A stretch of 64,000 nt of DNA from Acanthosoma haemorrhoidale (Eukaryota; Arthropoda; Insecta; Hemiptera; Acanthosomatidae): the NCBI GenBank assembly GCA_930367205.1, contig OV884009.1, forward strand, positions 34,977,841-35,041,840, in the 5' to 3' direction. Both the position numbers and the translations under genes were made by a program. The first letter of the stretch is position 1. Every line of letters begins with the position of its first letter. Below, piece after piece: positions 21,583 through 33,019 of this stretch. The notes beneath the pieces are model-generated. The model searched no databases and was not told where the DNA came from. It saw nothing but the letters and a program-made list of their open reading frames with translations.

Positions 21583-22031
21583 AGAACCTCCCTTCCAAGT
21601 TTATGAAAGTCCATAGTAGCCTATCCAACCACCCTAATTCCCTAGCACACTCATCCCTATAATCCTCCTCGGGGACTAAAACGGCAGTGGCCTCTTGACC
21701 TGCTATAAATACGTGACAGTGGGAGTCCTGGCAATGGCTAGTTTCTCCAATCATGTCTGTGGCTCTCGCGCCCTTGGTCAGCCTCCACTGTGCTTTTATC
21801 CAGTGACGCGGCTGACGTAGGAGCGTGGGGGACTTCCCAAGACTCCGCTTCCTCCTTCGCACGCGAGAGAGGTGACAACCATGTGGACTTGGGGGGCTTC
21901 TGGACTGTTTGTATATATAGTATGAATGAGCGACTGAATGAAAATTGTAAATTGGTATGAATGAGATCATTTGTCACAATAACTTACAGCCCAATCAGGC
22001 AGATTGTAATTTTATCATAATAAAGTTGTTG
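21583..22031 (+). mobile_element. 5'-truncated jockey-like copy, plus strand
   Basis: It starts within the last codons of ORF2 (LPSKFMKVHSSLSNHPNS, then a stop at about 21660) and runs through the full 3' UTR to AATAAAGTTGTTGTT. It matches the full-length element at the protein end (SKFMKFHSSLSNHPNP) and retains the 3' UTR segment that the full-length copy lacks. The frames at 21566-21977 on the other strand are artefacts. Confidence 0.88.
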
Positions 22032-22425
22032 TTAATCAAAATAACAGAGAACCAGTACTCCTTTTTTGACGTGTACCTTTCAAATTTCATTGAATTCTTT
22101 TTACGACCATTATCAGCCAGACTACAGTCATTTTAATTGAATTTAATCCATTGTTACGTCGATGGCTTCCTAGCCGTGATCGCTCTCCAAATCCATGACC
22201 AGTTGCGATTCAGCCTGTCCGGTCTCCTAGATTTCGGGCCCCTGGAGCTCCTCCATCGGCAGACAAAGGGGGAAAAAACGCCACGAAATTTCGCTCAAAG
22301 TACGCGAGCGTCGGCAAGAGCGGCGGTAATCTCGTGTTAATGTTGCGCATTAACTGTGGTCTAGCATGCTCGAGGGCTAAACGAGTGGCCACATTCCCCT
22401 CGGGTTCTTTATCTGAACATATTTC
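22032..22425. other. balanced-composition block, possible conserved non-coding DNA
   Basis: 22130-22420 is rich in mixed words such as TCCTAGATTTCGGGCCCCTGG with no recognisable protein. Being unique within the window and not AT-rich, it is a candidate regulatory block, but nothing direct supports that. Confidence 0.35.
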
Positions 22426-22433
22426 GGCTAGAC

Positions 22434-23712
22434 CAGTGGTCGGCAAAGTGCGGCTCCAGAGCCGCATGTGGCTCTTTGGTTCCTTAAGTGCGGCTCTGGC
22501 ACAAATATCCACGGAAGGCGCAATAATATTTTCATTTAAAATAAAATTTGGTAAGAAAAAAATTACATCTTATTTTGATAAATTAAAATTCTTCTATAAA
22601 TCGAGAACATGTATAATTTTTTGTTTAAGTTAAAAGATAGATAGGTAATTAAAATTTTATATTGTAAAAATACGTAGGTTATCAAGAGGGAACGTTTCCG
22701 TTTCTGGAAATTAAAGCATTTCTCCTTGAGAAGGGCCTTCACTATCCAGAACTAACAGACGATCAGTGGATCCAAAACTTTTATTTCATGGTAGACGTTA
22801 CGTCTCATCTAAGTCAGCTTAATCGTAAACTACAAGGGAAAGGAAACTTAATTTTTTCGATGTTAGAAAAAGTAATAACATTCGAAAACAAATTATCCAT
22901 TTTTGCTCAGGATTTTGAAAGGGAAGCATTGTTTCACTTTCCAAGCCTGCTGAAGCATCACCAAGAAAATAATTCCTCTATTGATAAACACCATTTTAAA
23001 ACAATAATTTTAAATATGAGGGAAGCATTTCTCAGCAGGTTTCAGGAATTTAAAAACAGCAGAGCAGCTTAAGCATTTGTCAAAAGTCCTCTTAATGCTA
23101 CGATAACCGAGTTGAAATTTTCTCCTTTTGAAATTGACATTGGTAGCTTGAAATACAATTGCTGGACTTAAAAAACAAGGAGATATGGCGCTCTAAATTC
23201 GAACGTCTTTGTGTTGAATTGGAAATATTGGAGAAGAAAAAATGTGATCTTAGTTCAAAACACAAGTGGTCTGCTTTGAATGACCTGGAGAATGAAGACA
23301 TGATCATTTTCAACGCTTGGAACAGTATTCCTGACTCTTACGATCAGCCGAAAAAGCTCGCGTTTGCTGTTCTTTCCCTTTTCGGTTCTACGTAAATATG
23401 CGAACAATCTTTTTCAAGCATGAACATTATCAAGAGTAAACTGAGAAGTCGTCTTATTGATGAGAACTCGGAATCATGCCAAAAATTAAAAACAACAACA
23501 TACAAACCTGACTTACTAAAACTTTCCAAGGAGATGCAGGCACATTGTTCGCATTAATAAATATTTATTGAGTATGAAATTTAGTTTTATTTAGTGTACT
23601 ACTTATTTAGTGTGATAAAAGTTTACTAAACAAGCAGATTTGGCTCCCATTTTTTTTTTTTAAATGGTTTTAATGTTCATATTTGGCTCTTTGGCTTATA
23701 AGCCGACCACTG
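22434..23712 (+). mobile_element. hAT element with 8-bp target duplication, internally deleted
   Basis: It begins CAGTGGTCGGCAAAGTGCGG and ends AAGCCGACCACTG, so the outer bases are inverted repeats. It is flanked by GGCTAGAC (22426-22433) and GACTAGAC (23713-23720), a 7/8 match and the 8-bp duplication expected of hAT. Near the left end GCGGCTC and its complement give internal hairpin potential (GCGGCTCCAGAGCCGC). The 1279-bp element is short for an autonomous hAT; the BED-finger and first catalytic part are gone. Confidence 0.92.
22690..23556 (+). pseudogene. hAT transposase C-terminal part, GTF2IRD2/ZBED-like type
   Basis: Segments in several frames read FLEIKAFLLEKGLHYPELTD, VDVTSHLSQLNRKLQGKGNL, IIFNAWNSIPDSYDQP and LAFAVLSLFGST. 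Then follows a TAA (about 23394-23396) where hAT proteins have Tyr, then ICEQSFSSMNIIKSKLRSRL, the hAT C-terminal dimerisation domain. A further stop lies near 23070. This organisation, with the DHLNELNLQLQG-type helix region, resembles the transposases from which host GTF2IRD2/ZBED-like genes came. The N-terminal BED finger and upstream catalytic block are deleted. No product is expected. Confidence 0.82.
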
Positions 23713-23720
23713 GACTAGAC

Positions 23721-24073
23721 CAATGAATTAACCATTTCATACACAGGTTTAACAACAGCAAGCATCTAGGCAATTACGCACTAATGTCTAACACATCCTC
23801 GACAAACTGGACACTTGATCCTTCACTCGGTTTGGAGAGGTTTAGCAAATAACAGGGCAGTACTGGTACACGTTTTTATTTCTTCTTTTTTGTAAAAATG
23901 AAAATTGACGAACCTAGTGTGTCGGACCATTAAATACAATAACCCGAATTCGATTGACGGCTCCTCTAAAGAATTTTGCTATTCTATCAAATTTTATTTT
24001 ATTTTGCTGATTCACTATTTATACTTTTTCATTATTTAATGATATTTTTTTAAGTTTTTCATAAGTTTTTCAT
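23721..24073. other. AT-rich, no gene
   Basis: No coding or repeat feature recognised. Confidence 0.5.
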
Positions 24074-24638
24074 ATTTTTTTGGTACCGGTGTAGAATGTG
24101 TATACATAAAAAAAAAATATTCTGTCTTTTCTCCAGACGTAGTTTGGAACCTTCATGTCCATTGAAAACGTTCGAGTAAAAGTTAAATCAATAAATATCT
24201 GTGGAGAGAAGGTGTTTTATTTTTGAAATTTTGTTTGGACCAAGAATGAACTAAATTGTATTTTAAAATATATATATTTAAAGGGGGCAGTAAGTAAAGA
24301 ACCAGTATCGAAGGATGATACCCTAGGGATACCACTTTAGTGATTACTACTAATACTACTAGTACTACTCGTTATTTTGTTTTCTGAATCATCTTGTTCA
24401 CAACAAATCCACTTTTCAACGAATAAAAACTTTTGAATAGTTTAAAATATTGGCATGAAATCGGCTGAACATTTTTGAATATATTTCCGTGTCACCGTCT
24501 TTCAGGGTGACAAACCAGAATTTTTTCTCTTAAAATGCCGTGAGTTATTGTCACTGCTTACAATCACACGAATAACTTGAAGCGTTTATTCGGAGATCGG
24601 CTAAGGTTCATGAAAAAGAGTTATTAAGTTTCATCGAG
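24074..24638 (+). repeat. direct repeat, partner of 26900-27518
   Basis: Shared words include GGAGAGAAGGTGTTTTATTT, TTAAAGGGGGCAGTAAGTAA and AATACTACTAGTACTACTCG. The partner has about 45 extra bases after the ACGTAGTTTGGAA block. No frame is coding and no terminal repeats were seen. The neighbouring duplications on each side suggest it travelled as part of a larger segment. Confidence 0.88.
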
Positions 24639-24783
24639 TGTACTGATGGCACAACGTTCAAAAATACCATGTGTGTTTGCATGATTTTGTTAATACTAAA
24701 AAAAAAAAAACTATTACCATTATATGTATCGAGTATGTACAAATATTTTATAACAAACTAGCAGATTTTGTTTGCATTGTGTC
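24639..24783. other. spacer between two repeats
   Basis: A/T-rich link; its last 45 bases match those before 18773, so the duplication includes flanking sequence of the hAT-like MITE. Confidence 0.5.
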
Positions 24784-25244
24784 CAGGGGTGTACGCAGAT
24801 TTTTTTCTTTGAGGGAAGAATAAGCCAGGTAAGCACTGCTGATTACGTCGGCCCTACTAATTTAAAAACAGTTTTGTGTTCAGAATGCCCACCCTAAGTG
24901 TTGCCAAATTGCAAAATTGCCAAATTGGGCGTAAGTTTTTTATAGAAAGGCATGGAACTCAAATCAAAAATTTTAAATCTTTGCACCCATCAAATTTGAC
25001 GTTATTTTCAAAATATTGTTTATTTTATTAGTGATTGAATTATGCCGGAGGTAAATTTAGGCCAGAAAGTGCTGCCATCTGTTGGTTGAGATTCATATTA
25101 TTTATCTCTCTAATTCACCTTAAATTCTTCTTGCACTTCTCAAATACAAAAGTATGGTCCAGAAATGCGCGTAAATGAGAAATAAACCTCACGTTGGTGG
25201 GTATAAAAACATATTACTCCCCTCCCCCCTTGCGTACGCCACTG
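24784..25244 (+). mobile_element. hAT-like MITE, complete copy
   Basis: Left end CAGGGGTGTACGCAGATT and right end, reverse-complemented, CAGTGGCGTACGCAAGG share a CAG-GG-GTACGCA inverted terminus. ATTGTGTC (24776-24783) and ATTTTATC (25245-25252) match in six of eight positions, in line with an old hAT 8-bp duplication. A full-length relative lies inverted at 52874-53379, and the left part recurs at 18773 and (inverted) 26546. Non-coding, about 460 bp. The superfamily call rests on the ends only. Confidence 0.62.
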
Positions 25245-25869
25245 ATTTTATCTTAAGTTTTGTTGTATTCATGCCTTTTACCTATACCTCTTTCATGTAT
25301 CATCTATGTATGCTATGTAACCATCTATGTAACCTATCTTCATATTAATATTAATGCATTAGCCCGCACTGCACTTATACCCAACTCCTTTTTGTTTCGT
25401 TTTCGTTCTATCTAACTTTTGTCACTAACTATTATCGATTATGTTTAACACCTACATTATTTTCATGTTATCAGGACCTGATGCAGTTAATTATGTTTAA
25501 ACGTTATGCATTAATGAACTTAAGGAAAACCTTACTCTATTCAACCTAAGCCGAGCTCCCAATCAACTCTTCAACTCGTTTAAATCTTAAAAGTTGTTGT
25601 CTGGCAATTCAACCGTATTCCGTTTAGAGTGACAAATCAACCTCATTGAAATAGCTTAATAATAATATGTGTTCTTGAGATAAAATTTCTACATGATATC
25701 TGTGATAAAAGTATTCTTTTATTTGTATGTTGTGATTAATGTGGAGTTATTCAGTTGAATAAATCCTAGTGTAACTATTGTTTCGTTAACAACGAAGCGC
25801 CATCGATCATCTAAGCCGGCCCTTCGAGTTTAGTGTGACGCTGTTACCACGACAGAGATATGCCTGGAT
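25245..25869. other. AT-rich, no gene; hammerhead-like motif at 25478
   Basis: No coding sequence. CCTGATGCAG followed by TAAACG (25477-25506) resembles motifs at 31.2, 43.2 and 47.7 kb; see findings. Several TATG/CATC repeats near 25290-25340 are simple sequence. Confidence 0.45.
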
Positions 25870-26220
25870 CCCATTTATTCTAGCGCTGGGAATAGATAGA
25901 TAAGGTGCAGCAGCTCTAAGGAGAGGCCAACAGATCCTACAAGGTGTTATTAGGAGCGGTGAGGTGTCGGGGGTAGGCCGGCCAAAATGAATGTATAAAT
26001 CAAAAGCGGCAATGGTTTTATTACAACAGGCTCTCGGCTATAATAGGATTTTAAGTGCCCCCCGCGAGGCTGTCAATTTATTTAGGCTAATATAAGCAAG
26101 ATTTATCGTCTGCTCAAGCCCTTCCGACAGATGAAAAGGCAACCGACTCCCTCTCATCGCTAATTTGCCTTTCATTACCAGCACTTCTGCCAGGGTCGGC
26201 GGGGGGTGCTGGTAGAAACC
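25870..26220. other. candidate conserved non-coding block
   Basis: Balanced composition, no protein in six frames, and unique in the window. It includes homeodomain-type TAAT sites in CGCTAATTTGCC and TTTCATTACC, and TTTATTAC. It directly abuts the inverted repeat starting at 26221. The assignment as regulatory is inference. Confidence 0.35.
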
Positions 26221-26885
26221 GGACGGTACCTGTGATAGGTCTCAATACCATGGCTAACCATAACCATAACAGGGGGCCTAGGTATACAGTTAAATACTGA
26301 TGAAATATAAAAACTTTGAAATTTGAAGAGTGTAAAGATTTCAAACTTTGGATTTGAGTTCCATGGTTTTTCTTAAAAAACTTACGCCTAATTTGCCAAT
26401 TTTAAACGCTGACTTAGGCTGGGCATTCTGAACACAAAGCAGCTTTCAAATTTAAAATACAATTAGTAGGACCGTCGTAATCAGCTTACCTGACTTATTC
26501 TTATTGAATTCCCCCCCTCAAACAAAAAAATCTGCGTACACCCCTGGACACAATGTAAACAAAATCTGCTAGTTTGTTATAAAATATAATAATAATCACC
26601 TATTGAAGTATGTAATTTTAACAGTTTTACACATCAAAGGAAAAATATTAAAAGTTTTGTTGTTCGCATATATAAATAATCTCGATAGTTGCCACACGTC
26701 AGAGAGCGTCTAATCTAAAACTAAAATATCTACTTAGTTATATCTAGAAAAAAAGAAGCCAAAAAACTTAGATGAAACAATAGGCACAGCACTCGTTACT
26801 AAATTATTATTTTATTATATTATTATTATGATGGTAGTACGCCTCGGTCATTTTGTTATTCTTCTCAGAAATTTATTCCGTATTC
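26221..26885 (-). repeat. long repeat, inverted partner of 18361-19098
   Basis: Reverse complement of most of 18361-19098, with a deletion around the CTAGGAAGAAG segment. It includes the complement of the hAT-like MITE left end, at 26546. The 76-residue minus-strand frame at 26114-26344 is a chance frame through its edge. Confidence 0.85.
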
Positions 26886-26899
26886 TTTCATGACTAAAT

Positions 26900-27518
26900 T
26901 TTTTTGGTACCAGTGTGGAGTATGTATATATGAAAAAAAAACATCTTATGTCTTTTCTCCAGACGTAGTTTGGAAGCCGGCGAGTGCTATAACAACTATA
27001 GTTAATAATAGCTCAAACCTTCAAGAATGTCCATTGAAAACGTTCGGGTGAAAATTAAATCAATAAATATCTGTGGAGAGAAGGTGTTTTATTTTTGAAA
27101 TTTTGTTTGGACCAAGAATGAACTAAATTGTATTTTAAAATATATATATTTAAAGGGGGCAGTAAGTAAAGAACCAGTATCGAAGGATACTCTAGGGATA
27201 CTACCTTAGTTATTACTACTAATACTACTAGTACTACTCGTTATTTTGTTTTCTGAATCATCTTGTTCAAAACAAATCCACTTTTCAACGAATAAAAAAA
27301 ATTTTCGTAACACTTTTGAATAGTTTAAAATATTGACATGAAATCGGCTGAACACTTTTGAATTTATTTCCGTGTCACCGTCTTTCAGGGTACAAACCAG
27401 AATGTTTTCTCTTAAAATGCCGTGAGTTTATTGTAAGCAGTGATCACACGAATAAGTTGAAGCGTTTATTCGGAGATCGACTAAGGTTCATGAAAAAAGG
27501 TTATTAGGCTTCAAGTGT
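26900..27518 (+). repeat. direct repeat, partner of 24074-24638
   Basis: Same order of words as 24074-24638 with scattered changes and about 45 extra bases near 26970-27015 (GCCGGCGAGTGC...). Immediately preceded by the inverted repeat and followed by an inverted LINE relic, so three repeat types are packed without spacers. Confidence 0.88.
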
Positions 27519-27524
27519 TACATA

Positions 27525-27680
27525 GCCCTGGATGGTTAAGAGAGTGAGGTCTGACAAAGGTTTTATAAACCATTTCAAGTGTGAAGTTTAAGTACTTAAC
27601 AGTCTGAGACCATTTAGTTCACCATTTCCTAAATTAATTTAGGACTACGTTTAGTAAATAGAATCGCTTCGGTTTTTTTC
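27525..27680 (-). pseudogene. inverted relic of the 18.1 kb LINE fragment
   Basis: The reverse complement reads CTAAACGTAGTCCTAAATTA, then GGTCTCAGACTGTTAAGTAC, then MVYKTFVRPHSLNHPGL-like text. It matches 17640-17960 and 18110-18420 but has an internal deletion. Dead. Confidence 0.6.
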
Positions 27681-27699
27681 AATATTTATTTTTAATTTT

Positions 27700-28889
27700 C
27701 ATCGGTGCATTGATTAATTACTTTTCGAACCTTCAAGTGACTTTGTGGCATCGCCATATCTCCGGCAAGCATACAAAAAAATAACTTTTTGGAATTTAAC
27801 TAAAGTACTACATGGTAGTTTCTTCAAAAATATTTTTCTTTCTCGAGTTTTAGGCGGGCGGAGCTCAAGTGATTGACACTTCCTAGACTCGTACTGGAGA
27901 TGATTAAGTTCTCTCTTCAATCTGTCTACATGCTCTATGTAGTGTGTGCTGATCAAATCCTGGAATTAACTAATTATTCAATTAACTCTTTATTAATATA
28001 TAGTAACGGAAATTATAGGAAATAAAATTAAACGTGAAATCAATTCTGCCCAGGTTATCTAATTTGTAGGCTTTCCCTACTCACAGCTGGGAAGCTGTTT
28101 ACGATCGATAGTTCTGATTTCTTCCCAGTTAACATACTAATTGTTAACATTTATATAAAAAGAAAAATATAATAAAAACCTCTACAAAAAACTTTCAAAT
28201 GAGAACAGGAGGACTGATAGGGGGATGAGGGTAAAGCCCAATTTGCATACTTGTCAATACGAAAATGACCAAGCCAGCTTAAATTTCATAATTTTTCTTA
28301 TGATGAGACATATTCTGATAGGCTCAATGAACAGAGACAGCAGAGTAACCATAATTTTATTCATATCAATATTAAACTATAAATTTATAAACAATTTAGT
28401 AATATTTTCTATATTGAAGGATGAATGAGGAGATAATAATTTTTAAAAGATTATGCATAATAACCTTCTGTATACCATTTTTTTTTTAATAGAATAGAAA
28501 ATTCCCGACAAAATCCCCTAAATTATTCTTCAGATGACAATTTTCACATCTGGCAAATAAAAAGAACTATTATATCATAATAAAAAGTAAATAAACAAAT
28601 AATGACAATGTAAAATAATGTGTAAACCTCAATAGTAATGATAATAAAAATTGTTTAAAAGCTATTAGAAAATAAAGTCATATATGGATCCACCTATAAG
28701 AAACCAAAACAAAAACAATATCCACAAGTCTGTACTTGATACTAAATAGAAACCATTACATTAATACAAATGACAGCAACAAGTGACATACAAGCTGGCA
28801 TCCAACATATTTATAGTTAGCAATTCAATAAAAATATTAAATACAAAAATAAAAGTGAGAAAATATAATATGAATCCCAGACTAACGAG
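27700..28889. other. mostly AT-rich, no gene
   Basis: Only small chance frames (27714-27956, 28225-28428). 27710-27960 is slightly less A/T-rich; no domain recognised. Confidence 0.5.
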
Positions 28890-29010
28890 GGTCTCTTTAG
28901 ATGGTGAGAAGGTGTTGGAATAGAAGAGCTTTGAAGGTTCGTAAGGATGAATCATGGAGGATATTAGGAGCTAGAGAATTCCAGAACCCTCTGGAACTGG
29001 GTAGTTCCGA
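28890..29010 (-). pseudogene. LINE reverse transcriptase tail
   Basis: On the minus strand the frame gives FWNSLAPNILHDSSLRTFKA followed by LLFQHL. This is the WNSLP-type C-terminal block also seen at 16.1 and 20.3 kb, all three in the same orientation. Confidence 0.6.
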
Positions 29011-29251
29011 GGAAATGCACGGAAAGAGCGGAAAAGCCACATTTATTCATTCGTCATCCCTTGTGACTAAACGATTCCATTATCCATATAACAAAATCTA
29101 CTCTAAAGATGTTAATTTATTGATATTTTCTAATTTTAAACGACACAAAATGTGAGTATTAAGCATTTGTTTTACATTTTGTGAAATATTGTTGTTTTAA
29201 GATGGAAAAAAAGTTTACTTATTGTGACTATACCAAAACTTTTTAATCTAT

Positions 29252-29332
29252 TGAGATCATTTATCACAATTACTTATTTCCCAATGAGGCAGATTGTAAT
29301 TTTATAATAATGAAGTTGTTGTAAGTCTCTCT
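29252..29332 (+). mobile_element. very short jockey-like 3' end
   Basis: 81 bp matching the terminal 3' UTR of the element at 21583-22031 (GAGATCATTTATCACAAT and CAGATTGTAATTTTATAATA), ending GAAGTTGTTGT. A severely 5'-truncated insertion. Confidence 0.8.
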
Positions 29333-30295
29333 TTATTGAAATATCTAGTTGTGTTGCCTGATAATAATAAGAAATTATACACAGATGGGTATAAAATTTT
29401 TAAAAATAGACCTTGCAAAATGTGCATCTTATATACTTATCACAGCCCATAATGTAATAAATTTTAGATTGTATATTCAGATTAAAAAGACGCCATGTTA
29501 AGAGCGAGCAAATTTATGTTCCGCAAAGATAAGATAAGATCAAGTGCACCCGATGAATAATTGAATTTATTTGACAACACTGCTGTGAGATTTATTAATT
29601 TATGTGCTTTTTATACAATTTCTTATTTGTAAGATATTTTTATTTATTCAAGCATATATCTTTTATAAAAGTAGATTCTTTATCAACAAAACTAAGTTAT
29701 TTTTTTTGGATTGATTATAATTTATAACGCATCGTAGACAACGTACAATTCCATAAAAAAAAATAGAAGCACTTTGTTTTTTTAAGACAAGGGTGAAGTT
29801 GATTACAAAATTAAAGATTGATACATTGGAACGAACAATACGTGTGTAGTTATTACAATAGAATAGTTATTATGTGGAAAAATAGTGGGTTACGGAGTAT
29901 TAGGGATGTGTACCTACAGTTCTCAATTATTTACATTGTTTTGAACTCGAAAATAATTTACCTTGCAACATGGAAGATAGTTAACTAACAACTTCGCTAA
30001 GTCTAAAGTAAGCCCACACGTATTACAATTCATACATTAACTTTAATTACAAATAGCCATTAATTGCAGCAATTATGTTAGTGTTTTATAACTTACAGCT
30101 CAGGGTAGCTGCTGTCAATATTAGACTTATAATGAATAAAGAAGGTTTGCAAGTTAAAATAAGTAGTTATAAAAAAAAAAAATTACAAGAAATGAAACTT
30201 TCATTTCTCAAAAATATATGTTCAGATAAATTTTATCCGAAATAAAATTTAAATAATTAATTTAGTGGCTTCCGCATTCAATTATATTTATCAGC
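29333..30295. other. AT-rich, no gene
   Basis: Nothing recognised. Confidence 0.55.
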
Positions 30296-30531
30296 GCATT
30301 TTATGGGTAACAATTATTTTACGCTCTGGGCAAGTTAGATATTTTCACTTCATTTATTTATATTACGTTTATTTTCTTCTGTTATTATTTTGCTATATAA
30401 AATAATATAATTATTATTTATAATAATAAATAAATCATATCCTGGCATTCGAGGATACTCTTCAACCGTAGCCATCCCTTTTGATTCATTACACCATCCA
30501 CAATTGTGTTTTGATCCTAATTTCTTGGCTA
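30296..30531 (+). repeat. direct repeat, partner of 31408-31627
   Basis: CATTTTATGGGTAACAATTA at the start and ACACCATCCACAATTGTGTT near the end are shared with the partner 1.1 kb away. Small indels separate them. Non-coding. Confidence 0.9.
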
Positions 30532-31407
30532 AAGTTGAAATTTTCAATGCCACTCTAACAAATAGCTCTCATAATTTAAATATGGCTATGTCAGTTATAC
30601 TTCCCGCTACCATTAATATTGTATTTAAGCTAATGAGCTACACAGTGCTCCAAACACACTTTACACAGATACTTTCCGTAGATTTTCAAATTTTCCACTT
30701 TTTGGGGCATACGAAACTCAGCATCTATGCAACTCATTTGGGGAAATTGCAATGTACGATACTTTTTTTGATACTAGTTTCAAAATGACCTTTGAATGTT
30801 GACTTGATATAATAATGATTGAGTAGTATTATTACAAATGGTATCTCCTGTCAAAAAACAAAATATTTTCAGAAAACGTTTCAACACACTAAAATATTTT
30901 TGTTTAACGTTTATCAAAAGATAAGTTTTGTATTACCGTTAAGTGTCTCAGATTATTTAAGCTCAGAACAGGAGCTAAGACATGAATCAAACAAATAAAA
31001 CTTTTACGAACGAGAAACCTTAGTCCCGATCAGCTTACGTCTTAGATTTTTCAAATAACAGCACATGTGCAATTTAAGATCAATAGCTTTGATTTTCCCC
31101 CATAGTTAACAAATTAAAAAAAATAATTTTTAAAATATTCCATAAATAAGTTTTTCAAGCCAACAAAGATAAGTTAAGCTTCAAGATATCAAAATTATTG
31201 CTTAAGATATACAACGTTTCGTCATTCTATGTATGACTGCATCAGATTCTTGTGTGCGATGGAAAAGTATATAGACTGCTTAAGATGGAGAACTGATCGA
31301 CCAAATTATTTTTTTTTAAATTTGGTTTGGTAAAATATCTAGTAATTGACGAGCTACAATTTATCCCTAGGTAAACTAGTTTTTATATCTGGTCTACATC
31401 TACGCAT
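30532..31407. other. AT-rich, no gene; hammerhead-like motif at 31215
   Basis: No protein recognised in any frame. The minus-strand motif at 31215-31245 is treated in the findings. Confidence 0.5.
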
Positions 31408-31627
31408 ACATTTTATGGGTAACAATTATTTTACACTCTGTGTTTCTTGGGCAACTTAAATATTTTCACTTTATTTATTCATATTACGTTTCTTCTGTTA
31501 TTATTTTTTTTTATCAAATAATATAATTATTATTTATAATAATAAATAATATCCTTGCATTCGAGGATACTATTCAACCGTAGCCATCCCTTCATTACAC
31601 CATCCACAATTGTGTTTTGATCCTAAT
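31408..31627 (+). repeat. direct repeat, partner of 30296-30531
   Basis: Same word order as the first copy (GAGGATACT-TTCAACCGTAGCC) with a 10-base insertion near 31440. Confidence 0.9.
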
Positions 31628-32640
31628 ATAGTCCCGACATTTGTGCCTCGAGTACTAACAATTTTAACTTGCACAATAACGCCAATAAAAAAAAAAAAAC
31701 GGTTTTCAACAATGTTTCGATATTCCAAAGTTAATAAAGTTGTAAATTGGCCAATGAATAGTAAATATCGAAAATTGCATAGCCTCGACTTATGGAGACT
31801 TGGATGGAGCTGTTTGTGCTTGTCCTGCCTCATTGATAATGCTAATGGTAACCCTCGTATGTAAATAGCCAATATAATTACCTATTCGTATTTGCATAAC
31901 CCTATAAATTATTTATATTTAGGTGAAACCTATCGAAACTGCTATGTATTTAAAAATATCTTCAAGTTCATACTTAAAAAAACAAAAACATATCCTATTT
32001 ACATATTCCATTTGTGAATGGCCGTTTTCGGCAACAAGTCTGCGGCGAGCTTCAGCTCCTTTCATCTGTAATTATATACTGTCTTAGGATTCCCGGCTCG
32101 AAAACAATCTTTAAATCTTTTCCCTTCAACAAAGTGTAAATAGCTATTTATTTATTACTATTATTTAGTAATCAATATATTATAATTGATTTCTTTCACG
32201 TAATTGTTCTCCCCGGAACTAGGGTTTCTCCAGCCAAAAGGCCACTTAGTAATACCTGACAATTTGCCTTATGTATACAAAAGATCATCAGTATTTAAAT
32301 TTGTTTATATGATGTGAATGTTATTTTTTATTATAATTATCTATTCCATTTTTTGGGCAGATAGTAATTTTCATCAAATAAATATTTATCAAGAGTATAA
32401 TATCTGACCAAACAATTAAATAAGATTCAAATTTTAATCTGACGTATAAATTACCAAACCGATTTTAAAAGCCATTGAAATTATAACTGAAACCAGTATG
32501 CTTAAAATTGTGTTAATTAAATATGCTTAGTGTTCAGGATAAAGATGAAGTTCAGTAGAAAATTGCTAATAAAAGTGTTAGTTCTGCTTGAATTTATTCG
32601 AACCTATTACAAAAACTTTAAGCGTATATTTACCAACGCG
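31628..32640. other. AT-rich, no gene
   Basis: Only chance frames. Nothing recognised. Confidence 0.5.
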
Positions 32641-32805
32641 CTTATGGTCTTATCTGGCTAAGAACTACAGGTGCAATTTCCGGTACCTTATAGAGAAAAA
32701 GGGATTTTACCAATGTTTTTTTGAACCAGACAAGAAAATCATAATAAAACGATTGATTAAAAGCAACGTACCAACAGACCAGGTAGGATTTTACAACAAG
32801 GCCAA
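32641..32805. repeat. direct repeat, partner of 33500-33657
   Basis: TTATGGTCTTATCTGGCTAA, CCGGTACCTTATAGAGAAAA and CCAGACAAGAAAATCATAAT are shared with the second copy. Unidentified; frames through it have no domain. Confidence 0.88.
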
Positions 32806-33019
32806 ATCAACAAAGAAATATTACAAAAAAACAAAATTTATTTATTTAAATGGACCAATGATATTAATTGAGTGGATGGAAATCTTTTTACGGAATAATT
32901 AAATATTCAGTGCAGATACTATTACATAGAATCGATTAGAATGAGAATAATTACAAAATATATTCTATCCAACTAGATTGGGTACAAAATATTTGTTTTA
33001 TAAATAAATTAATATATAA

